The notes beneath the pieces were generated by a model that saw nothing but the letters and a program-made list of their open reading frames with translations, searched no databases and was not told the origin of the DNA. Below, piece by piece: positions 6,974 to 12,351 of a DNA stretch of 12,351 nucleotides (its first letter is position 1; each line of letters begins with the position of its first letter). A program made the position numbers and the translations under genes. The stretch covers positions 1 to 12,351 of the forward strand of contig DAOVYB010000029.1 of assembly GCA_030635835.1 (NCBI GenBank). The letters are read 5' to 3'. The stretch comes from Gammaproteobacteria bacterium (GTDB taxonomy: Bacteria > Pseudomonadota > Gammaproteobacteria > UBA6429).

Positions 6974-8035
6974 ATGAATAACAAATTTAGCACCATCCTT
7001 ACAATTTTATTTACTATATTTGCCAATGCTAAATACTCTACAGTGTTAGCTGAACCTGATAGCAAATCAGTTGAGTCAATGACCTGGCAGTTCGAATACG
7101 ATAATGACTTTTTTTTTAAAAAAGACAACAAAATATCAGGTGGTTGGTCCCTACAAAAGTCTTCGGCAATTGCACATAGCTGGGATCAATTAGAGGGGGT
7201 TCCGGATTTAATTAAAGCTTATGGAGAATCTATTCCAACTCTAACTAAAGAAGGATTAGTATATCGAGCAGGTATTTCTATAGGCCAACTGGTTCAAACA
7301 CCAACTGACCTTTCACGAAGTGATCTTATTGTTGATGATGTACCTTATGCCGGGGCATTAACTTTGCAGGCAAGCTGGTATGCCTATAATAATTATGAAT
7401 TTCGTGGTTTTGAAATAACAACGGGAATAGTAGGGCCGCTTTCTTATGCAGATCAAGTGCAAAAAACAATTCATAAAGTAATTAACAGCCCTTCCCCAAA
7501 AGGCTGGGATAACCAGCTCAAGAATGAACCCATTATCAACTTAAACTACATGCGTAAACAAAAATTCTGGAATATTGGATATCCTGCTGCTCTTTCATTT
7601 GATGCATCTATAAATGGTAATCTTGCATTAGGTAATCTGTTCACTGAAGCTGCTGCTGCTTTAGAAATGCGTTTTGGCTATAACATGCCGCAAGGTTTCG
7701 TCTATATACCTGATTCTATCGGCTTTAGCATGCATTATAATGCAAGCCTGAAACCCGCCAACTCTCAAATAATGTCCTTTTATTCGTCACTGATACTACG
7801 TGGTAGCACATATCTGCATAATATCTTTCTTGATGGTAACACCTACCAGGATAGTCACCGGGTAGAAAAAGAATACTTTGTCGAGCAAATAATTGCAGGT
7901 ATTCATTATGAACGCAGGGACTGGGCTATCCACTTTAGTCTTATGAGCTCCAGTAATAATGTAAATACCAGTAAAGCACCCGCAGCAGAAAGACGAGAAC
8001 AAGTAGGAACTATAGATTTTGAATGGCGATATTAA
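6974..8035 (+). CDS. LpxR-like outer-membrane lipid A deacylase (DUF2219 family)
   Basis: LpxR enzymes are outer-membrane beta-barrels that remove the 3'-acyloxyacyl chain of lipid A in a calcium-dependent reaction. From ATG 6974 the protein has 353 residues. Residues 1-26 are a signal peptide ending STVLA before EPDSK. The family pattern is clear: an N-terminal strand with EYDNDFFF (41-48; the Asn-Asp pair of the active site), DDVPYAGALTLQASWYAY (121-138), GIVGPLSYADQVQ (151-163), His167, then GWDNQLKNEP (177-186), and alternating barrel strands to an aromatic C-terminus, FEWRY. The usual YTNG motif reads ISGG here (54-57), with Ser in place of Thr. An earlier ATG at 6932 would add 14 residues but sits inside a hairpin, so 6974 is preferred; neither has a good ribosome site. 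It follows cobQ on the same strand, with no evident link to B12. Confidence 0.82.
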   Translation: MNNKFSTILTILFTIFANAKYSTVLAEPDSKSVESMTWQFEYDNDFFFKKDNKISGGWSLQKSSAIAHSWDQLEGVPDLIKAYGESIPTLTKEGLVYRAGISIGQLVQTPTDLSRSDLIVDDVPYAGALTLQASWYAYNNYEFRGFEITTGIVGPLSYADQVQKTIHKVINSPSPKGWDNQLKNEPIINLNYMRKQKFWNIGYPAALSFDASINGNLALGNLFTEAAAALEMRFGYNMPQGFVYIPDSIGFSMHYNASLKPANSQIMSFYSSLILRGSTYLHNIFLDGNTYQDSHRVEKEYFVEQIIAGIHYERRDWAIHFSLMSSSNNVNTSKAPAAERREQVGTIDFEWRY

Positions 8036-8052
8036 ATCCAACTGTCATTAGC

Positions 8053-8095
8053 AAGCATGTTCCATGCTTAAATGAAAACAACCATTTTTAGTTGT
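8053..8095. terminator. Two small hairpins between convergent genes, weak terminator candidates
   Basis: AAGCATG-TTC-CATGCTT (8053-8069) is a perfect 7-bp stem with a 3-nt loop. ACAAC and GTTGT (8078-8082, 8091-8095) form a second stem of 5 bp. On the minus strand the second is followed by TTTCATTT, which could end the transcript of the 8184-9281 gene. The first has no T-run on either strand. They lie between the converging LpxR-like and HEIFH genes, where terminators are expected. Confidence 0.35.
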
Positions 8096-8183
8096 GAGTA
8101 TTAATGCGAATAAGAACTGGAGCGTTTTATAAACAAAATAAAATAGCGTATTAATATACTACCAGATAAATGCTCTTAATTGA

Positions 8184-9281
8184 TTAATGTAACGGCTCAG
8201 CCTCAAGATCAATTACAGTGTCTGTAAACAGCTGCTTGTAGTAATAACGAGAGTTATTAACCATACGTTTAACTTTTGATTGCTCAGGAATTATATTTAC
8301 TAATTCTTTTAAACTTTCTTTACTTCGTGAATTTTCAAGACTAAGATCTTTTTCTGCTCTTAGTTCTAATGCTTGTTGATTTATGAATTCATGATAAGTA
8401 CCTACAGTTTCACTCGCAAGGCGCATACTTAAGGATATAATTTCCATAACATTCATTTTTTTAAGTTGATTTATATCGAATTTAAGTACTTTCGATACTG
8501 TGTTGAATGTATTGTGTTCTGGAGCATTATTAAATATCGATAGCGCTCTAATATGTACAATATTACGCGCAAAACTTGTTACTTTCTCTTTCTTTTTTAA
8601 ATGCATGCTTAATGCAAAGGCATCTGCTGCACTTTCTCTTATAATTTGATTGTATTCCCCTCCCATAAGTTCATGTGTCATGGGCGCACCACCATACAAA
8701 AAACTATTTAGACAATGAAAGATCTCATGATCTACTGAATACTTTATAAAGTTTTGCGCATCAATATACTTTGAGGGATGAATTTTATTAATTAATTTAT
8801 CACTATAATCAAGCATGTAACGTATTGACCCAATATCATCTGTCCCGATAATTTCCGGGTTAAGTGAAATAATGCATAAGTTACCTCTTTGGATTATTTT
8901 TTTATTATTAACTCGAAATAAAGTTGAAGAAATCTCGTCATTCTTAACCATGTATTTGAGACGTTCAATGGAGACATATATTAAATCCTGCCGTAGATCT
9001 TGAGGATGTTCATAATCCAGTGCAACAGCATTATTTTTTAATAGATTCAAAATAGAATTTAATTTATCTTGCCAACCAATACCGCCATCCATATGCATGA
9101 ATTGTATATCTTTAAAAGTATCGTTGTAGAAATTAAATTTTGACTTAATGATAGTTTGTTGATGAGTAAATGCTTCTGGACCAGTAAGTATTGATTGCCC
9201 ATTTACAAGCAAAGGTTGACCACACAAGATAGTAATTATTAGTAAATTGTAAAGAGCACATTTATTATTGGAAGTTATCAT
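8184..9281 (-). CDS. Secreted protein with a HEIFH zinc-protease-like motif, family not recognised
   Basis: I do not recognise this 365-residue protein. Residues ~1-29 resemble a signal peptide (hydrophobic LLIITILC, then GQPLLVNGQS), so it is probably exported. The key feature is VDHEIFHCLNS at 183-193: HEIFH (185-189) fits the HExxH zinc site of metalloproteases. It is followed 27 residues later by Glu216 in RESAADAFAL (215-224), where an ExxAD pattern is where gluzincins place their third zinc ligand. An active peptidase is therefore plausible, but inferred from these motifs only. The C-terminal third is helical and charged (LELRAEKDLSLENSRSKESL). The gene looks more AT-rich than the cob genes around it, and it separates cobS from the rest of the cluster. 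The ATG at 9281 lacks a clear ribosome site; a candidate promoter lies at 9323-9351. Confidence 0.75.
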   Translation of the reverse strand: MITSNNKCALYNLLIITILCGQPLLVNGQSILTGPEAFTHQQTIIKSKFNFYNDTFKDIQFMHMDGGIGWQDKLNSILNLLKNNAVALDYEHPQDLRQDLIYVSIERLKYMVKNDEISSTLFRVNNKKIIQRGNLCIISLNPEIIGTDDIGSIRYMLDYSDKLINKIHPSKYIDAQNFIKYSVDHEIFHCLNSFLYGGAPMTHELMGGEYNQIIRESAADAFALSMHLKKKEKVTSFARNIVHIRALSIFNNAPEHNTFNTVSKVLKFDINQLKKMNVMEIISLSMRLASETVGTYHEFINQQALELRAEKDLSLENSRSKESLKELVNIIPEQSKVKRMVNNSRYYYKQLFTDTVIDLEAEPLH

Positions 9282-9322
9282 ACAATCAGCTTATGAAATC
9301 CATCATTAACAGTACTAATTTC

Positions 9323-9351
9323 AGTATAGTTTCAAACAATTTATTAGTCTA
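9323..9351 (-). promoter_or_regulatory. Candidate sigma-70 promoter for the HEIFH gene
   Basis: On the minus strand TAGACT (9351-9346) and TATACT (9328-9323) are separated by exactly 17 nt, matching the -35 and -10 consensus at four and five of six positions. Transcription would start about 35 nt before the ATG at 9281. In AT-rich DNA such matches arise by chance, so support is moderate. It would let the gene be expressed independently of the upstream cob operon. Confidence 0.4.
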
Positions 9352-9395
9352 TTTAAAAGCAACCAACTTTCAATTCAGTATGATTTATTTTTAGT

Positions 9396-10148
9396 TTACA
9401 CCTTGCCTAACATAATAAATACCAACATCATTGAAACTTCCATTACTTCCACCATAGCTCCTGCAGTATCACCTGTTGTGCCGTTAATGCGTTTAATCAT
9501 TAGTCGGCGTAATAAATAAGCGATAGCAAATAAGATAATTAAACCCCAACTTAGTTCTTTTAATAATATTGCAGAAAAACTTATTACTAGTATAAAAACA
9601 AACCACACGGAAGTTTTGGGCAAATGCTTTACTGCTGATTCAGCCATACCACCTATACGAACATAGGGAGTTGTTGCGAGTAAAACCATGATGCTTGCTC
9701 TTGCTAACACAGGTGCAAGCAGTAAGATCTGCCAATCTATAACTATCAAACTTGAAAACTTCAATAGTAAAACTAAAACTAAAACAATCACTGCAGCTGG
9801 GCCACTACAGGGATCTTTCATGATTTCTAAAGTACGCTTTTGATCACCATAGCCGCCTAACCAGGCATCAGCACTATCGGCCAGACCATCCAGATGTAGT
9901 GCACCTGTAATTAAAACCCACGCCGTTAAAATAATTCCCGCTTCAATTAAACCATGAACAGGCAATGCTATTAATGATAAACACCATGAGATAAATAATA
10001 GAAAAGCACCAATAAGTAAACCAATTAGCGGGTAAAATAAAACTGACCAGCCAAATAATCTTTCACTATCATTTTCATTTATGTGAAATATTTTTGCTAC
10101 AGGGATCCGGGTTAATAACCCCAGCGCGATAAAAAAGGCTTTAATCAT
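9396..10148 (-). CDS. cobS: Adenosylcobinamide-GDP ribazoletransferase (cobalamin synthase)
   Basis: CobS joins adenosylcobinamide-GDP to alpha-ribazole (or its phosphate), the last assembly step of adenosylcobalamin, in the inner membrane. From ATG 10148 it has 250 residues, as usual for the family, nearly all in hydrophobic helices. Diagnostic motifs are LLTRIPV (11-17), HLDGLADSADAWLGG (85-99) with the metal-binding aspartates, MKDPCSGPAAV (110-120) and NGTTGDTAGAMVE (222-234). The ATG overlaps the cobC stop by 8 nt (ATGATTAA), which supports this start over the in-frame ATG at 10193, whose extra 15 residues would lie wholly within cobC and are not part of the CobS pattern. It is the last gene of the cobU-cobT-cobC-cobS operon; no terminator follows in the 114 nt before the next gene, which may be partly co-transcribed. 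Confidence 0.93.
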   Translation of the reverse strand: MIKAFFIALGLLTRIPVAKIFHINENDSERLFGWSVLFYPLIGLLIGAFLLFISWCLSLIALPVHGLIEAGIILTAWVLITGALHLDGLADSADAWLGGYGDQKRTLEIMKDPCSGPAAVIVLVLVLLLKFSSLIVIDWQILLLAPVLARASIMVLLATTPYVRIGGMAESAVKHLPKTSVWFVFILVISFSAILLKELSWGLIILFAIAYLLRRLMIKRINGTTGDTAGAMVEVMEVSMMLVFIMLGKV

Positions 10149-10776
10149 AAAGTTCACTGCCATGAAACATAAGTCGAGGCCAGTTTTCGCCATTCATATG
10201 TTCAATCTGAATGCGCGATACTTTTGCCAATGCCACATCAAGTTTAAACATCTCTGTAATCGGCATGCCTAATATATGACACAATATCATACGCATGACC
10301 CCTGCATGACTAATCAGCAAAATATGCTTACCCTGAAATTCTGACAAAAGATTTTTCCAGCCATTCAATACCCTTTTTTCAAAATCTAATAGATTTTCAC
10401 CTTGCGGTGGTGTTGTATTTACAGGGTCATTCCAATAACTTGTTATTTTATCAGCGTCATTATTTAATAGTTCATCTGCTGTTTTCCCTTCCCATGAACC
10501 AAAAGAGATTTCTTTAAATTCAGGTTCAGCTTGTAATGGCAAAGTATGTTGTTGTGATAATTCTTTGGCAAATTCTGCACAACGCTTAAGTGGTGAGGTA
10601 ATAACCTGTTGCCAGTTTTGATTTATAGACGTAGTAGAACGTAATTGTTTCCAGCCTAGTTCACTTAAAGGATCGTCTAATTGACCTCTGTATTTCCTTC
10701 CTCCTTCAACATCACCATGTCGAAGTAAATCAATTATGGTTGTAACAGGTACAACCGTAACCGATTCATCACTCAC
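10141..10776 (-). CDS. cobC: Alpha-ribazole phosphatase (histidine phosphatase family)
   Basis: CobC removes the phosphate from alpha-ribazole-5'-phosphate (or adenosylcobalamin phosphate) around the CobT/CobS steps. From GTG 10776 it has 211 residues. Histidine phosphatase motifs are complete: LLRHG (17-21) with the phospho-acceptor His20, SPLKRCAEFA (61-70) with Arg65, the acid region KEISFGSWEGK (88-98) and LISHAGVMRM (154-163) with His157. The GTG is chosen because AGGAG lies 9 nt upstream and because it overlaps the cobT stop by 8 nt (GTGAGTGA), the same arrangement as two other junctions here. An ATG at 10827 would add 17 residues lying inside cobT and has no such support. Other phosphoglycerate-mutase-like activities are possible by fold, but the position between cobT and cobS settles the role. 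Confidence 0.92.
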   Translation of the reverse strand: MSDESVTVVPVTTIIDLLRHGDVEGGRKYRGQLDDPLSELGWKQLRSTTSINQNWQQVITSPLKRCAEFAKELSQQHTLPLQAEPEFKEISFGSWEGKTADELLNNDADKITSYWNDPVNTTPPQGENLLDFEKRVLNGWKNLLSEFQGKHILLISHAGVMRMILCHILGMPITEMFKLDVALAKVSRIQIEHMNGENWPRLMFHGSELYD

Positions 10777-11815
10777 CCGTTGAAACTCCTGCTTCAGCAA
10801 AAGTTGCCATGTTGGCATGTAGTGCACAGGCTTGTCTTAACAAAGGAATAACAATGGCAGCACCACTGGCCTCACCAAGACGCATATTCAAATTAACTAA
10901 AGGTTCAGCGTTCAATGCTTCTAGCATCAAACGATGGCCTTGTTCATGTGACTGATGGGCATAAATAAACCACGTTTCACAACCCGGCTTGATTTTAGTT
11001 GCCGCCAGTGCTGCTGAAGTCGCAATAAAGCCATCAATCACCACAGGTAAACCTTGCTGTGCCGCATAAATATAGGCAGCGGTTAATGCCGCAATTTCAA
11101 AACCACCAAAAAAACGTAATACCTCTATCTCACTTAACAAAGCGGCTTCATGCAATGCTAAAGCTTGCTCAATCACTTTTACTTTATGCGATACACCCTT
11201 TTCATCTAAGCCAGTACCCGGCCCAGCCAAAGCGGCAGGTGCTTTATCAAGATATACGCTTGCTATTGCTGTTGCTGATGTTGTGTTCGCAATACCCATA
11301 TCACCACCAATAAAAACATGCGCATCTGATTCAAGCGCACGTTGTACAGCCGCAATGCCAGCAGAAAATGCTTTTTCTAATTGTTCTTCTGTCATGGCCG
11401 CCTGATTGGCAAAGTTATCTGTGCCCATTGCAATTCGACTCGATATAACACCATCAAGTTCACCCGCTTCTACAACAGTGCCCAGATCAATTACTTCTAA
11501 TTTAGCTTTGAGTTCTTTTGCTAATACACTGATTGCCGCACCACCACGAGAAAAGTTTTTTATCATTTCAGTTGTAACAACCTGTGGAAATGCTGAAACA
11601 TTTTCATTTGCGATACCATGGTCTGCTGCAAAAATAGAAATTTGCACATTTGAAATTTTCGGCTGTTGCGTTTTTTGAATTGCAGAAAATTGTATTGCTA
11701 ATTCTTCCAGCTTTCCTAATGAACCCGGTGGTTTGGTTAATTGTAACTGTCTTTCATTTGCCTGTTGTTTTGCTTGTTCAGAAATTTCAGCGATAGGATT
11801 ATCTAACCAGTTCAT
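10769..11815 (-). CDS. cobT: Nicotinate-nucleotide--dimethylbenzimidazole phosphoribosyltransferase
   Basis: CobT transfers phosphoribose from nicotinate mononucleotide to dimethylbenzimidazole, giving alpha-ribazole 5'-phosphate, the lower ligand half of B12. The 348-residue protein is close to full family length. Motifs seen are LTKPPGSLGKLEELA (26-40), FAADHGIANENVSAFPQVVT (62-81), FSRGGAAISVLA (88-99), GGDMGIANTTSAT (170-182), GPGTGLDEKGVSHK (198-211), FFGGFEIAAL (235-244) and the catalytic Glu315 in RLGEASGAA. The position equivalent to Glu in the common GEMGI motif is Asp172 here, a conservative change. The ATG has AGGA 8 nt upstream, inside the end of cobU, whose stop is 2 nt before this start. 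The end overlaps the cobC start by 8 nt. Confidence 0.95.
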   Translation of the reverse strand: MNWLDNPIAEISEQAKQQANERQLQLTKPPGSLGKLEELAIQFSAIQKTQQPKISNVQISIFAADHGIANENVSAFPQVVTTEMIKNFSRGGAAISVLAKELKAKLEVIDLGTVVEAGELDGVISSRIAMGTDNFANQAAMTEEQLEKAFSAGIAAVQRALESDAHVFIGGDMGIANTTSATAIASVYLDKAPAALAGPGTGLDEKGVSHKVKVIEQALALHEAALLSEIEVLRFFGGFEIAALTAAYIYAAQQGLPVVIDGFIATSAALAATKIKPGCETWFIYAHQSHEQGHRLMLEALNAEPLVNLNMRLGEASGAAIVIPLLRQACALHANMATFAEAGVSTGE

Positions 11816-11817
11816 TT

Positions 11818-12336
11818 TTACTTTCCTTTTATATGGCTGGGAATACCTGCCACCATTAATGTTACTTTGTCACAGACAGCGGCTAAACGTTGATGTAACC
11901 GTCCTGCCTCATCGACAAATTGTCTATTTATTTCTCCCATGGGAATAATTCCCATCGATACTTCATTACTGACAAAAATTATTTTTCCAGGAAGTTCAGG
12001 TAAAGTACTTACAAGGTTATCTATATTTTCTTGAAGTTGATCTTGAATTTCTTCTGAACAAATTTGATTGCTTAACCATAAGGTTAAACAATCAACAAGA
12101 ATACAGGTTGTTTCACTGGCATTATCTTTTAAAACTGAAACCAGATTAATGGGTTCTTCAATTAACCGCCAATGTTCAGGGCGTTGTTGTTTATGATGTT
12201 GGATCCGCTGTTGCATTTCATCATCATATGCCTGTGCTGTCGCAACATATATTACTTCCAGACCACTTTCTGCCGCACATATTTCTGCATACTGACTTTT
12301 ACCAGAGCGAGCGCCACCTAAAACGAGTCCTTTCAT
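11818..12336 (-). CDS. cobU: Adenosylcobinamide kinase / adenosylcobinamide-phosphate guanylyltransferase
   Basis: CobU phosphorylates adenosylcobinamide and transfers GMP to it, giving adenosylcobinamide-GDP for CobS. The 172-residue protein is full length for the family. It has the P-loop GGARSGKS (7-14), YVATAQAYDDEM (30-41), RIQHHKQQRPEHW (44-56), where one of His47/His48 should be the guanylylated histidine, VDCLTLWLSN (81-90), FVSNEVSMGIIPMGEINRQF (121-140) and AGRLHQRLA (144-152). No Shine-Dalgarno is seen in the 15 nt available upstream, so control elements, and possibly further genes of the operon, lie beyond the right edge. It is the first gene of the operon within this window and is 2 nt from cobT. 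Confidence 0.95.
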   Translation of the reverse strand: MKGLVLGGARSGKSQYAEICAAESGLEVIYVATAQAYDDEMQQRIQHHKQQRPEHWRLIEEPINLVSVLKDNASETTCILVDCLTLWLSNQICSEEIQDQLQENIDNLVSTLPELPGKIIFVSNEVSMGIIPMGEINRQFVDEAGRLHQRLAAVCDKVTLMVAGIPSHIKGK

Positions 12337-12351
12337 GATTTTAAAAAAGTG

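Noticed and set aside
10149..10193. Upstream ATG for CobS
   Set aside because: The added 15 residues lie inside cobC in another frame; the ATG at 10148 begins with the CobS pattern and overlaps the cobC stop by 8 nt.
10777..10827. Upstream ATG for CobC
   Set aside because: The extension lies in cobT; the GTG at 10776 has an AGGAG site at proper distance.
11059..11678. Open frames on the plus strand opposite cobT
   Set aside because: They are antisense to a well-conserved gene, lack ribosome sites and resemble no protein family.

Overview
The window looks like chromosomal DNA from an AT-rich gammaproteobacterium, judged from the protein sequences and gene content (cbi/cob genes with Salmonella/Pseudomonas-type proteins, a LpxR-type lipid A deacylase, a ToxR/CadC-type membrane regulator). 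I cannot fix the genus from sequence alone. No rRNA, tRNA, CRISPR array, transposase or phage gene is visible.

Layout. (1) 1-1534, minus: the N-terminal 511 codons of a membrane-anchored winged-helix regulator with TolB-like and TPR parts, running off the left edge. Facing away from it at 1693-2064 (plus) is a small exported acidic protein of unknown function. (2) 2134-5006, minus: an overlapping operon cbiB-cobD-btuF, closed by a rho-independent terminator placed between it and the small gene. (3) 5007-5388: a non-coding divergent region made largely of repeats, namely inverted arms built of 9-nt units enclosing a single REP sequence. (4) 5389-6852, plus: cobQ (cbiP). (5) 6974-8035, plus: a LpxR-like outer-membrane lipid A deacylase; 8184-9281, minus: an unrecognised secreted protein with a zinc-protease-like HEIFH motif. 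(6) 9396-12336, minus: the tight operon cobU-cobT-cobC-cobS, which may begin beyond the right edge.

How the genes work together. CobQ amidates adenosylcobyrinic acid a,c-diamide to adenosylcobyric acid. CobD makes aminopropanol phosphate, and CbiB attaches it to give adenosylcobinamide phosphate. CobU activates this to GDP-cobinamide, CobT and CobC make alpha-ribazole, and CobS joins the two halves into adenosylcobalamin. BtuF is the periplasmic corrinoid-binding protein for uptake. The window therefore holds the late steps of B12 synthesis plus a salvage component. CobQ is not needed for cobinamide salvage, so the corrin-ring genes are probably elsewhere in the genome (inference). No cobalamin riboswitch was recognised ahead of either cob operon.

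The least explained parts are the regulator/small-exported-protein pair at the left end, the repeat element that occupies the cbiB/cobQ control region, and the HEIFH protein inserted between the two converging halves of the cob cluster.
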